Shown here: one piece after another, positions 1 through 8,785 of the stretch
How positions within the stretch are numbered: the stretch's first letter is position 1
Layout: each line of letters opens with the position of its first letter
Source: Pandoraea apista
Lineage (GTDB): Bacteria; Pseudomonadota; Gammaproteobacteria; Burkholderiales; Burkholderiaceae
Reading direction: 5' to 3'
NCBI RefSeq assembly: GCF_001465595.2
Contig: NZ_CP013481.2
Span: 186,001 to 250,000 of the forward strand
DNA: 64,000 nucleotides
Notes under the pieces: model-generated
The model's database searches: none
Seen by the model: only the letters and a program-made list of their open reading frames with translations
Told to the model about the DNA's origin: nothing
Position numbers and translations under genes: made by a program

Positions 1-2657
1 GAGTCGACGATCATTGCGTTCTGGCCACCGGTCTCGGCGATCAGCGGAATCGGCCGGCCGTTGGCGTCGAGACGGTCGGCCAGCGTGCGCGCGATGATGC
101 GGGCCACTTCGGTCGAGCCGGTGAACATGACGGCCTTGGTGCGAGCGTCCGCTACGAGCGCGGCGCCCACGGTCTCGCCCGTGCCCGGCAGCAGTTGCAG
201 CGCGCCGGCGGGTACGCCGGCAGCCTGCATCAGGCGAACGGCTTCGGCGGCGATGAGCGGCGTTTGCTCGGCGGGTTTGGCGATGACCGGGTTGCCGGCG
301 GCGAGGGCGGCGGCGACCTGACCCACGAAGATCGCGAGCGGGAAGTTCCACGGGCTGATGCACAGCACCGGGCCCAGCGGGCGATGCGTATCGTTGGAGA
401 AGCCCTGCCGGATCTGCGCGGCGTAGTAGCGCAGGAAGTCGACGGCTTCGCGCACTTCGGCCACCGCGTTGGGCAGCGACTTGCCCGCTTCGCGCACGCA
501 CAGTCCCATGAGTGTGGGCATATGGGCTTCGAGCAGATCGGCCGAGCGCATCAGGCAGTCGGCGCGCGCCTCGACCGGCGTGGCCTGCCAGATCGGGGCG
601 GCGGCCACGGCGTTCGCGAGCGCGGCTTCCACGTCTGCCGCAGTGGCTTCGATGACCTGACCGACGACATCGCGCAGATCGGCCGGGTTGCGCACGGCAC
701 GCGGCGTGCCCGTCGTGCGTTCGCCGTCGGCGAGCAGCGGCGCAGCACGCCACGGCGTACCGGCGCTGGCGAGCAGTGCCGACGACAGCGAGGCGAGACG
801 ATGCTCGTTCGACAGATCGAAGCCCGACGAGTTGGCGCGCGACGCGCCATACAGATCTCGCGGCAGCGGAATCTTGGCGTGTGGTGCGCCGAGCGGTTGC
901 ACCTTTTCGGCTTCGGAGATCGGATCGGCGATCAGTTCGTCGACGCTGATCGTTTCGTCGGCAATGCGATTCACGAACGACGTGTTCGCACCGTTCTCGA
1001 GCAAACGGCGCACGAGGTAGGCGAGCAGTGTTTCGTGCGTGCCAACCGGGGCGTACACGCGGCATGGCCGTGCCAGTTTGCCCGAGGCAATGGGGCCGAC
1101 GACTTCTTCGTAGAGCGGCTCGCCCATGCCGTGCAGGCATTGAAATTCGTACTGGCCGGGGTAGTAGTTGTTGCCCGCGAGGTGATAGATCGCCGAGAGC
1201 GTGTAGGCGTTGTGCGTGGCGAATTGCGGGTAGATCGCGTCCGGCACCGCGAGCAGCTTCTTCGCGCAGGCGAGGTACGACACGTCGGTGTAGATCTTGC
1301 GCGTGTAGACCGGATAGCCTTCCAGGCCATCGACCTGCGCACGTTTGATTTCCGTATCCCAGTAAGCGCCCTTGACCAGACGCACCATGATGCGGTGGCG
1401 GCTGCGGCGTGCCAGATCAATGATGAAGTCGATCACGAACGGGCAGCGCTTCTGATACGCCTGCACCACGAAACCGATCCCGTTCCAGCCGGCCAGTTCC
1501 GGGTCGAAGCACAGCGCTTCGAGCAGATCGAGCGAGATTTCGAGGCGGTCGGCTTCTTCGGCGTCGATATTCAGGCCGATGTCATAGGAGCGGGCCAGCT
1601 TGGCGAGCGCCTGCACGCGCGGCAGCAGCTCCGTGATGGTGCGCTCGTGCTGGCTGCGCGAATAGCGCGGATGCAAGGCCGAGAGCTTGATCGAGATACC
1701 CGGGCCCTCGTAGATGCCACGCCCGGCCGAGGCCTTGCCGATGGCATGAATGGCCTGCTCGTAGCTTGCGTAGTAGCGCTGGGCATCTTCTTCGGTCGTC
1801 GCCGCTTCGCCGAGCATGTCGTAGGAGTAGCGGAAGCCCTGGGCTTCGTACTTGCGGCTGTTGGCGAGGGCCTCGGAGATGGTCTCGCCCGTCACGAACT
1901 GCTCGCCCATCAGGCGCATGGCCATGTCGACACCCTTGCGGATGAGCGGCTCGCCGCCACGGCCGATCAGGCGTGTGAGGGCCTTGGTGAGGCCGGCTTC
2001 GCTGGTCGTGGTCACGAGCTTGCCGGTGATCATCAGACCCCAGGTAGCGGCGTTGACGAACATCGACGGCGAGTTGCCCATGTGAGCGTGCCAGTCGCCT
2101 TTGCTGATCTTGTCGCGAATCAGGGCGTCGCGCGTGGCTTTGTCGGGAATGCGCAGCAGCGCTTCGGCGAGGCACATGAGCGCCACACCTTCCTGGCTGG
2201 ACAACGAGAACTCGTGAATCAGACCTTCCACGCCACCGCCCGTGCTCTTGCCGCGCAGGGCGACGACGAGCTTGCGGGCGAGGTCGGACGCCGACGCGGC
2301 GGTCGCCGGGGCCAGCTTGGCCTGACCGACGAGCACCGGCACGCACTCCGGCTCGGGACGGCGATAGGCCGCCGTAATCGCCGCACGCAACACCGACTGC
2401 GGTTGCACGTTTTGCGCGAACTCGAGGAAGGGATGCGGCACGGTGTCGTCGCCCGCATGGCCGTCGATTACCTCGGTGCCGGACTGGGTTGCGCCGCTCA
2501 GCTCAGGCGGCAGGGCGCCGCTTTCAATGCGCTCCAGATAGGCGAAGATGGCCTGTTTGATGAGCCAGTGCGGCGTGCGCTCGATTTGTTGGGCGGCCGT
2601 TTTCAGCCGGGTGCGCAAGACGTCGTCGACCTTGACGCCAAGAGTGGTGTTAGCCAT
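1..2657 (-). CDS. putA: Bifunctional proline dehydrogenase / P5C dehydrogenase PutA (partial, 3' end outside window)
   Basis: PutA oxidises proline to pyrroline-5-carboxylate with FAD, then to glutamate with NAD. About 885 codons are present and the gene runs off the left edge. In order: an N-terminal ribbon-helix-helix (about residues 1-48, beginning MANTTLGVKV), a linker region, the PRODH barrel with ISIKLSALHPRYSRSQ and MVRLVKGAYWD, and the first part of the aldehyde dehydrogenase domain as far as AETGGQNAM. The ALDH catalytic cysteine lies outside. The RHH predicts autorepression, and a paired GTTGCA operator lies directly upstream at 2734-2767. The ATG at 2657 is supported by the RHH beginning immediately after it. 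Confidence 0.97.
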   Translation of the reverse strand, partial: MANTTLGVKVDDVLRTRLKTAAQQIERTPHWLIKQAIFAYLERIESGALPPELSGATQSGTEVIDGHAGDDTVPHPFLEFAQNVQPQSVLRAAITAAYRRPEPECVPVLVGQAKLAPATAASASDLARKLVVALRGKSTGGGVEGLIHEFSLSSQEGVALMCLAEALLRIPDKATRDALIRDKISKGDWHAHMGNSPSMFVNAATWGLMITGKLVTTTSEAGLTKALTRLIGRGGEPLIRKGVDMAMRLMGEQFVTGETISEALANSRKYEAQGFRYSYDMLGEAATTEEDAQRYYASYEQAIHAIGKASAGRGIYEGPGISIKLSALHPRYSRSQHERTITELLPRVQALAKLARSYDIGLNIDAEEADRLEISLDLLEALCFDPELAGWNGIGFVVQAYQKRCPFVIDFIIDLARRSRHRIMVRLVKGAYWDTEIKRAQVDGLEGYPVYTRKIYTDVSYLACAKKLLAVPDAIYPQFATHNAYTLSAIYHLAGNNYYPGQYEFQCLHGMGEPLYEEVVGPIASGKLARPCRVYAPVGTHETLLAYLVRRLLENGANTSFVNRIADETISVDELIADPISEAEKVQPLGAPHAKIPLPRDLYGASRANSSGFDLSNEHRLASLSSALLASAGTPWRAAPLLADGERTTGTPRAVRNPADLRDVVGQVIEATAADVEAALANAVAAAPIWQATPVEARADCLMRSADLLEAHMPTLMGLCVREAGKSLPNAVAEVREAVDFLRYYAAQIRQGFSNDTHRPLGPVLCISPWNFPLAIFVGQVAAALAAGNPVIAKPAEQTPLIAAEAVRLMQAAGVPAGALQLLPGTGETVGAALVADARTKAVMFTGSTEVARIIARTLADRLDANGRPIPLIAETGGQNAMIVD

Positions 2658-2733
2658 GGAGCGGTTACCTGATGACGCGAAAACGTGACACCCATAGCGG
2701 GTGAATTGCGGCATCGTAACCGGGTTTTATGGG

Positions 2734-2767
2734 AGGTGCAACCAGAGTCAATATTCGGGTTGCACCT
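2734..2767 (-). promoter_or_regulatory. Probable PutA operator: inverted repeat AGGTGCAACC-N14-GGTTGCACCT
   Basis: A perfect 10-base inverted repeat (2734-2743 and 2758-2767) sits 77 bases before the putA start. Each arm contains GTTGCA, the core recognised by the ribbon-helix-helix of E. coli PutA. The encoded PutA has that domain, so this is most likely its autoregulatory operator. The repeat is seen directly; its function is inferred from the E. coli system. Confidence 0.72.
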
Positions 2768-2796
2768 TATGCCGTGGGAGGCCCGCCTGACGGGAC

Positions 2797-3129
2797 TTAC
2801 TTTGAATTGCTGCCGTACGCAGTTCCCAGATACTCCGAGATCAGCTTGACCTGATCTTCGGGAATCGGCGCGCCATACACCTTCACCATCTTCGTGACTT
2901 CCGCACTCCAGAAGGCCGCGGGCATGGGCGGCTGGCTGTTGATGTAATCGACCGAGTGACACATCACACACCATGCACTGGCCGACTGATAGCCGGCGAG
3001 GGTCGACGCCTTGAGTTGCGAGGTTTCCTGCGGCAGCTTGATGTCGAGCGCATGGGCGGGGGCGACGGCGAGTGCAGCCGCCAGACCGAGCAGTGCGGCC
3101 GTGCGATTCGCGAGCTTTGAAACGTTCAT
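2797..3129 (-). CDS. sorB: Sulfite dehydrogenase cytochrome c subunit (SorB-like)
   Basis: A 110-residue exported monohaem cytochrome c that accepts electrons from the molybdenum subunit encoded just upstream. It has a signal peptide ending in PAHA, one haem motif CVMCH, and a short C-terminal half with QPPMPAAFW typical of SorB-like cytochromes. The start at 3129 is chosen because the signal peptide begins there (MNVSKLANR); upstream extensions in frame look non-coding. The gap to sorA is only 14 bases, so the two are co-transcribed. The periplasmic partner role is inferred from gene order. Confidence 0.85.
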   Translation of the reverse strand: MNVSKLANRTAALLGLAAALAVAPAHALDIKLPQETSQLKASTLAGYQSASAWCVMCHSVDYINSQPPMPAAFWSAEVTKMVKVYGAPIPEDQVKLISEYLGTAYGSNSK

Positions 3130-3143
3130 GATCGTCCCCCGTC

Positions 3144-4457
3144 TCATGCCGCGATCACGCGCACGGTTTCCACCCCGTTGCGCAGATAGCCGGCCGGATT
3201 CCACAACGATTGCAGCGGTTGCGAAACCCCTGCGCGATTCGTCGCCCTGACTTTCAACGCGTATTCGCCGGGCTGCGGCGGTGTGAACGACACCGTCCAC
3301 TCGCGGAACGAATACTTCGACAGCTCGCTGCCCAGCTGAGCGGCCTGCCATGTCTGGCCGCCGTCGGCCGAGAATTGCACGTCGCGAATGCCTTCGCCGC
3401 CGTCGAACGCAATGCCGCGCACGCGCGCCGCCTTGCCCGTCGCTACGCGCTGACCGTCGGTGTGGCTGGTAACGAACGAGCGCACGGTGAAGCGTCCGAT
3501 CGGCCTGGTTTTTTCGGGGGCCTTGCCGGGGGCCACGCAGTTGCAGTCGTTATCGGGAATGCGGTAGGCCGTGGCCATCCAGAAGCCGTCGAACACGTTG
3601 TCGACGACGTTGATGTCCGCCAGGTGCTTCACCCAGTAGGTGCCGTAGTAGCCCGGCACGACCAGCCGCACCGGAAAGCCGTTGAGCATTGGCAGATCCT
3701 CGCCGTTCATGGCGAATGCGATCATCACTTCGCCATCCATGGCGTGATCGAGGTCGAGCGCTTTGACGAACTCGGGCGTTGCCGGAACGATCGGCCGGTC
3801 GAGGCCTTCAAAGGTCACTTGCTTTGCGCTGGACGACACCCCGGCACGCTCGAGAATCCGCTTGAGCGGAATGCCGCGCCAGCGCGCGTTGCCCATCGCG
3901 CCGTTGGCGATCTGCCCGCCGCCGACGCGCGGTTCGAAGAAGCCGCGGCTGTTGCCCGAACACTGATGCACCGCCACGATTTCGACCGGCGCGCCAAAGT
4001 CCTTCTTGAGTGACGCGAGCGAGATGTCGAGCGGTTTGGCGACACTGCCGCCCACGCGAATCCGGTGCTTCGCCGGATCGATGTCGGTCGGAATGCCCGC
4101 GAGGTGATAGCGCACGAAGAACGCGTCGTTCGGGGTGATCAGCCCCTCGTTGAAGACTTCGAAGGGTGTTTCCAATTGCGGCGGGCGCGCCGTCAGCCGG
4201 ATCAGCGGGCGCTTCTGCGGATACGCAACGAGTTCGCGCTCGCCGTTGGCAAACGGCAGCACGACCGTCTGCGGGGCGGCGGTGGCGGCGAGCACGTCGA
4301 GTGCGCGTCCGGCGAGACTGGCGCCAACGCCCAGCGCACCGGCGCGTCGCAGGAAGCGGCGGCGCGAGGCTTCGGCCAGTGGGGATTCGGCAAGGGGATG
4401 GGACGGGGTGGCGAGATGCGGCGCCGTGGGTGCGGCGCTCCGGTCGTGCGACTTCAT
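3144..4457 (-). CDS. sorA: Periplasmic molybdenum sulfite dehydrogenase (SorA-like)
   Basis: A 437-residue sulfite oxidase family enzyme: sulfite + H2O to sulfate, passing two electrons to the cytochrome encoded next door. A twin-arginine signal (SRRRFLRRAG, residues 31-40) indicates export of the folded molybdopterin protein. The molybdenum-ligating cysteine is Cys166 in VHQCSGNSRGFF; the C-terminal dimerisation domain follows (about 340-437). AGGAG lies 7-11 bases before the chosen ATG. It differs from soxC at 28.8 kb, which is longer and paired with a dihaem cytochrome, so the genome has two sulfite-oxidase-fold enzymes. SorA versus a generic family member is inferred from the SorB-like neighbour. 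Confidence 0.86.
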   Translation of the reverse strand: MKSHDRSAAPTAPHLATPSHPLAESPLAEASRRRFLRRAGALGVGASLAGRALDVLAATAAPQTVVLPFANGERELVAYPQKRPLIRLTARPPQLETPFEVFNEGLITPNDAFFVRYHLAGIPTDIDPAKHRIRVGGSVAKPLDISLASLKKDFGAPVEIVAVHQCSGNSRGFFEPRVGGGQIANGAMGNARWRGIPLKRILERAGVSSSAKQVTFEGLDRPIVPATPEFVKALDLDHAMDGEVMIAFAMNGEDLPMLNGFPVRLVVPGYYGTYWVKHLADINVVDNVFDGFWMATAYRIPDNDCNCVAPGKAPEKTRPIGRFTVRSFVTSHTDGQRVATGKAARVRGIAFDGGEGIRDVQFSADGGQTWQAAQLGSELSKYSFREWTVSFTPPQPGEYALKVRATNRAGVSQPLQSLWNPAGYLRNGVETVRVIAA

Positions 4458-4532
4458 CGTGTGTCTCCTGTAGAACTTCTTATCGGGCGGATGACGGGAA
4501 TCGTGCGACGTGCGGCGTTCGACTAATGGCCG

Positions 4533-4562
4533 CATCGTCGGAGATTCTGACGATGTTGTCAA
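4533..4562 (-). promoter_or_regulatory. Candidate sorAB promoter with inverted repeat CATCGTC-N9-GACGATG
   Basis: In the 129-base gap between priA and sorA, a TTGACA (-35-like, complement of 4557-4562) is followed on the minus strand by a perfect 7-base inverted repeat (4533-4539 / 4549-4555) lying where the spacer and -10 would be. The -10 itself (GACGAT) is poor, so an activator or an alternative sigma factor may be needed. Weakly supported. Confidence 0.35.
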
Positions 4563-4586
4563 ATTTCCGGAACGCTATATACCGAT

Positions 4587-7061
4587 TTATATTTCGAGAG
4601 GGTCGACTTCGAGATGCCAGCGCACGGGCGCCTTGAGGGCGCGCAACTCGCCCATCCAGTCGGTGAGAAAGCGTTGCAGGGCGCCGCGATGCGGACTCTC
4701 GATCACGAGCTGCGCGCGCTCGGTGCCCGCGATCCGCACCATGGTCATCGGCACCGGGTCCCAGAGGGAAATGCGTGGGTCGTGCAATGCGGGCGTGGCG
4801 GCAATCTCGCGGGCCTGCTTCAGGAACGTCATGGCGTCGTCGAGGCGCCGCGCTTCGGCGCGCAGCAACGCCTGATGCGTGTACGGGGGCAACGCGGCGA
4901 CGCGACGTTCTTCCAATTGCTGTGCCGCGAAGCCCGCGTAGTCGTGGCGCATGAGCGAGGCGAACAACGGGTGCGACGCGTAGCGGGTCTGGATCAGCAC
5001 GTCGCCGGGGCCGTCGGCCCGGGCGGCGCGACCGGCGCGTCCCGCCACCTGCATCAGTTGCGCGAAGAGACGCTCGGCTGCCCGGAAGTCGTGCGAGAAC
5101 AGCGCGCTGTCGGCGTTGACCACCCCCACGAGTGTGACGTTACGGAAGTCATGCCCCTTGGCCACCATTTGGGTGCCGATCAGGATGTCGACTTCGCCGG
5201 CATGCACTTGTGCGAACAGTGCCTGCGCGCTGCCTTTGCGGCGTGTGCTGTCGGCGTCGATGCGGGCGAGACGCGCGTCGGGGAAATGCTCGGCCAGCGC
5301 TTCTTCAATACGTTGTGTGCCGCGTCCCAGCGGGGCGAGATCCTGATTGCCGCAGTCGGGGCACGCATGCGGAATACGCGACTCGGCGCCGCAGTGGTGG
5401 CAGCGCAGCCGGCGCTCGGGCTTGTGCAGCACCATGTGCGCGCTGCACCGGCGGCAATCGCTGATCCAGCCGCAGGCGTCGCAGTTGAGCACCGGGGCGT
5501 AGCCGCGGCGATTCAGAAACAACAGACTCTGCTCGCCCGCGTCGAACCGCGCGCGAATGGCCGCGAGCAAGGGTTGCGACAAGCCCTCGTGCACTGTGCG
5601 CTGGCGCTTGCGTTCGATCTCCATGTCGATGAGCGAGACACGCGGCAGCACGGCGTCGGGCGTGGCGCGTTCAGGCATCGCGAGGCGCACGTAGCGGCCC
5701 TGTTCGGCGCGTCGCCAGCTATCGAGCGAGGGCGTGGCAGAGCCCAGCACGACGGGAATGCGCAGCCGATTCGCCCGCCAGATCGCGAGATCGCGCGCCG
5801 AGTAGCGCAACCCTTCCTGTTGCTTGTAGGACGGATCGTGCTCTTCGTCGACAACGATCAGACGCAGATGCGGCAGCGACGCCATGACGGCGAGCCGGGT
5901 GCCAAGCACGATACGCGCCTCGCCGCGGTGCGCCGCCAGCCAATGCCGGGCGCGTTCGCCCTCGGCCAGACCGCTGTGCAGGGTGACGAGCGTTTCGTCA
6001 GGGAATCGTTTGCGGAAGACGCCTTCGAGCTGTGGCGTCAGATTGATTTCCGGCACGAGGACGAGCACCTGCGAGTCGGGTTGACGAAGCGCCTCGGCGA
6101 CCACGCGCAGATAGACCTCCGTTTTGCCGCTGCCGGTCACGCCATAGAGCAGGAAGGGGGCGCAGGCGGGGGTGTCGCCCGCGTCGTCGGTCGACGGCGC
6201 GCGATCGAGACGCTGTGCCCCTGCCGCTTCGAGGGCGTCATGGATGGCCGCGACGGCATCCGCCTGTCCGGCGGTGAGCGTTTTGGCGACGCCGCGCGCA
6301 TCTTCGGGCAGGATTGCGGCGGCGCCAGACACTTCATCTTGCACGGAGGCGTTGCTCGCGTCGTCTGCGTCGTTCCGATTGTTGGCGTCGCTCGCTTCGG
6401 CGTCGCGCATCGCTTCATGGAACGGCACGGTTTCCACGACGACCCAGCCGGCGGCGGCCCATTGTTTGAGCACGTCGGCCGCTTTCGAGCAGAGCGCTTT
6501 CGCCTCGTCGGCGTCGAGTGTGCCGGCTTGCGCAAGACCGTCGGCCAGCCGGCGCTGCGCGCGCAGCCGGGCGGGCACGTTGTCCATGAGCGTTGTCAGC
6601 GCCCCCTCGGCAATCCGGTAACGCTGCACGCCGCGTTGGGCGAGGAGCCGCGGCCAGCGCATCGGCGTGCGCAGATGGCCCGGTATGGCCGGCAGCGCCA
6701 CTTCGCCGACACCGCGCTGGTAATAGCGCGATGCGAACTGCATCAGGTCGCGCCAGTCGTCCCCGAGCGGTGGCAATTCGTGCCAGACGGCGGTCACGTC
6801 GCGCAGCTTTGCCGGGTCGACTTCGCTGCGCTGCGTCAATTCCCAGACAATCCCCACGACCTGTCGTCGCCCGAACGGCACCTGTACCAACTGACCGAGG
6901 CTTGCCGCCTGATCGAGCCGGTAGTCGAAGAGGGTCAACAAGGGCGTATCGAGCGCTACGCGGGCGATCACGGGCGTGCCGGTGCGTCCGGCGGCAACCG
7001 GAGACAGCGCATCATCGGTCGATGCAGGAGACGGTTCGGACAGTTCGTCGGCGCGAGTCAA
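4587..7061 (-). CDS. priA: Primosomal replication-restart helicase PriA
   Basis: PriA recognises stalled forks and loads the replicative helicase. At 824 residues it is longer than the usual 730 or so. Seen: N-terminal DNA-binding region (about 30-210), Walker A GVTGSGKT (307-314), DEEH box (405-408), SATPS (441-445), and a zinc-binding cysteine cluster CDACGWISDCRRC to CPDC (about 527-571). The extra length is a low-complexity, Asp/Asn/Ser-rich insert at about 218-300 between the DNA-binding and helicase parts, plus a loose N-terminal extension. The ATG at 7061 is the longest plausible start; translation could begin later, before VIARVALDTP. Confidence 0.95.
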   Translation of the reverse strand: MTRADELSEPSPASTDDALSPVAAGRTGTPVIARVALDTPLLTLFDYRLDQAASLGQLVQVPFGRRQVVGIVWELTQRSEVDPAKLRDVTAVWHELPPLGDDWRDLMQFASRYYQRGVGEVALPAIPGHLRTPMRWPRLLAQRGVQRYRIAEGALTTLMDNVPARLRAQRRLADGLAQAGTLDADEAKALCSKAADVLKQWAAAGWVVVETVPFHEAMRDAEASDANNRNDADDASNASVQDEVSGAAAILPEDARGVAKTLTAGQADAVAAIHDALEAAGAQRLDRAPSTDDAGDTPACAPFLLYGVTGSGKTEVYLRVVAEALRQPDSQVLVLVPEINLTPQLEGVFRKRFPDETLVTLHSGLAEGERARHWLAAHRGEARIVLGTRLAVMASLPHLRLIVVDEEHDPSYKQQEGLRYSARDLAIWRANRLRIPVVLGSATPSLDSWRRAEQGRYVRLAMPERATPDAVLPRVSLIDMEIERKRQRTVHEGLSQPLLAAIRARFDAGEQSLLFLNRRGYAPVLNCDACGWISDCRRCSAHMVLHKPERRLRCHHCGAESRIPHACPDCGNQDLAPLGRGTQRIEEALAEHFPDARLARIDADSTRRKGSAQALFAQVHAGEVDILIGTQMVAKGHDFRNVTLVGVVNADSALFSHDFRAAERLFAQLMQVAGRAGRAARADGPGDVLIQTRYASHPLFASLMRHDYAGFAAQQLEERRVAALPPYTHQALLRAEARRLDDAMTFLKQAREIAATPALHDPRISLWDPVPMTMVRIAGTERAQLVIESPHRGALQRFLTDWMGELRALKAPVRWHLEVDPLEI

Positions 7062-7456
7062 ACTTAAAGTGAATCCTGAGAAGTTTCGCTAAACCCCGGA
7101 TTTGAGTCGGCTTTCCGGTAGACGCAAAACGCTTGTGGATAACTATGTTGAGAACTGTGGGGATTATCGCTCGTCTGCCACGCGGCGCGGCCCTCACGCC
7201 GCGTAACACCACGACTTCGCCAGAATCAAAAATGCTTTTTGATCAATAGCTTATGAATAACATCGACGGGGCGTCCCCGCCGACTCTCACTTGCGGCGGC
7301 GCAGCGAGAATTTGTGCATAAGTCTTCGGGACAACTCCGCAAATTGGAGGGGTTATTCCACGCCCTTTCCCTTGACATTCTCCGCGTGAAACGGCGGTTG
7401 GGATTGCGGGGAGAAACGCCCCGCGAACCCGCACCACCGCTCGCGGGTGTGGCCGA
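7062..7456. other. priA-hemE intergenic region with DnaA boxes and an AT-rich patch
   Basis: This 395-base gap holds no convincing gene. It contains TGTGGATAA (7134-7142, reverse complement of the consensus DnaA box TTATCCACA) and TGTGCATAA (7313-7321, reverse complement of TTATGCACA, which fits TTATNCACA). Between them is an AT-rich stretch near 7225-7250 with a one-mismatch relative (TTATGAATAA). It must also carry the priA promoter. The boxes are seen directly; a role in DnaA titration or control of priA is inference. Confidence 0.5.
7411..7447 (-). terminator. Weak stem-loop after hemE
   Basis: On the minus strand, CCCGCGA (complement of 7441-7447) pairs with TCGCGGG (complement of 7420-7426), followed by GCGTTTCTC. 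The stem is GC-rich but the T-run is short, so termination may be weak or Rho-assisted. It lies directly 3' of hemE. Confidence 0.3.
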
Positions 7457-8527
7457 TTATGCCGTCTGGCGCAGCTTTCGGCTGTAGCTGTGCACTTCGT
7501 CGACGAGCGCCGCGACATGTTCGGGCGGGGTGAACTGCGAAATCCCGTGGCCCAGATTGAAGACGTGGCCCGGCGCATTGCCGTACGCATCAAGCAGTCG
7601 CCGCGCTTCGGCGCGTATGGCGTCGGGCGATGCGAAGAGAGCGGTCGGGTCGAAATTGCCTTGCAGTGCACAACGCTCGCCCACCCGGCGGCGCGCGGCG
7701 GCAAGATCGACTGTCCAGTCGAGGCCGATCGCGTCGGGGCCGGTGTCGGCAATGGCTTCGAGCCACTGACCGCCACCCTTGGTAAAGACGATGTGTGGGA
7801 TCCGCACGCCGTTCCATTCGCGGTGCACCCCTGCCAGCGCCTTCCGCATGTAAGCGAGCGAGAAACGCTGGTAGAGGCCGTCGGCCAGTGCGCCACCCCA
7901 GGTGTCGAACACCATGATGGCCTGTGCGCCCGCTTCGATCTGTGCGTTCAGATAAGCGGCGACTGCACGCGCGTTGGTCTCGAGAATATGCGTCATCAGA
8001 TCGGGACGCTCATACATCATCGTCTTGACGGTCCGGAAGTCGGCCGACCCGCCGCCCTCGACCATGTAGCAAGCGAGTGTCCACGGACTGCCCGAGAAGC
8101 CGATCAGCGGCACGCGTCCGTTCAGGGCGCGACGGATCTCGGTCACGGCGTCGAACACATACCGCAGGCTGTCGAGGTCCGGCGCCCGCAGGCGGCGCAC
8201 GTCGTCTTCGGTGCGCAGCGGATGCGCGAAGCGCGGCCCTTCGCCGGCTTCGAACGACAGGCCGAGGCCCATGGCGTCGGGAATGGTGAGGATGTCCGAG
8301 AACAGAATGGCGGCATCGAGCGGGAAGCGCTCGAGCGGCTGCAATGTGACCTCGGTGGCGTAAGCCGGGTTCTTGGCAAGCGCCAGGAAGCTACCGGCCT
8401 TGGCGCGCGTGGCGTTGTATTCGGGCAGGTACCGGCCCGCCTGGCGCATCAGCCAGATCGGCGTGTACTCGGTCGGCTGGCGCAGCAGGGCGCGCAGGAA
8501 AGTATCGTTTTGCAGAGCTTGGGACAC
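7457..8527 (-). CDS. hemE: Uroporphyrinogen decarboxylase HemE
   Basis: Decarboxylates uroporphyrinogen III to coproporphyrinogen III in haem synthesis, relevant to the many c-type cytochromes nearby. The N-terminal signature [15 protein letters not shown] with its substrate-binding arginines is intact, as are [27 protein letters not shown] and the C-terminal NLGHGI. With the GTG start at 8527 the protein ([10 protein letters not shown]...) is 356 residues, matching the family, whose N-terminus begins just before NDTFLRALL. An in-frame ATG at 8566 would add 13 residues of unrelated character; neither start has a strong ribosome-binding site. Confidence 0.95.
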   Translation of the reverse strand: MSQALQNDTFLRALLRQPTEYTPIWLMRQAGRYLPEYNATRAKAGSFLALAKNPAYATEVTLQPLERFPLDAAILFSDILTIPDAMGLGLSFEAGEGPRFAHPLRTEDDVRRLRAPDLDSLRYVFDAVTEIRRALNGRVPLIGFSGSPWTLACYMVEGGGSADFRTVKTMMYERPDLMTHILETNARAVAAYLNAQIEAGAQAIMVFDTWGGALADGLYQRFSLAYMRKALAGVHREWNGVRIPHIVFTKGGGQWLEAIADTGPDAIGLDWTVDLAAARRRVGERCALQGNFDPTALFASPDAIRAEARRLLDAYGNAPGHVFNLGHGISQFTPPEHVAALVDEVHSYSRKLRQTA

Positions 8528-8570
8528 GTCGCGGCGGTGGGTAGGATGATTTGAGCAAGCGGCCATTTTA

Positions 8571-8585
8571 CTCGGGTATCCCGAG
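8571..8585. repeat. Palindrome CTCGGG-TAT-CCCGAG between hemE and pheC-like gene
   Basis: A perfect 6-base inverted repeat around three bases, close to the hemE start in the divergent hemE/pheC-like intergenic region (8528-8785). It could be an operator. No T-run follows, so it is not a terminator. Function unknown. Confidence 0.35.
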
Positions 8586-8785
8586 GCCGGTCGTTTTGCG
8601 GGCTGTTATGCCGCACATAAGCGGTGGATGGCGTCGCGGCATGAGAGCAGCGATGGGAGGCATCTTGCGTCATGCCGGTTGGCGTTGGGCAGGCGAGTCA
8701 TTAGTATTGAGCCCCACGAGCTGCATCGGACAGTTCGCGAAACTCGTGCCTCATAACGCCAATATTCAGCATTCAGGAGACAAGC

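Noticed and set aside
195..2672. Long rightward open frame of about 825 codons across putA
   Set aside because: It is the antisense of PutA; the leftward frame contains all PutA domains. GC-rich genes of this genome generate long open frames on the other strand.
4614..7067. Long rightward open frame of about 817 codons across priA
   Set aside because: Antisense of PriA, with Arg/His/Gln-rich composition and no domain signature.
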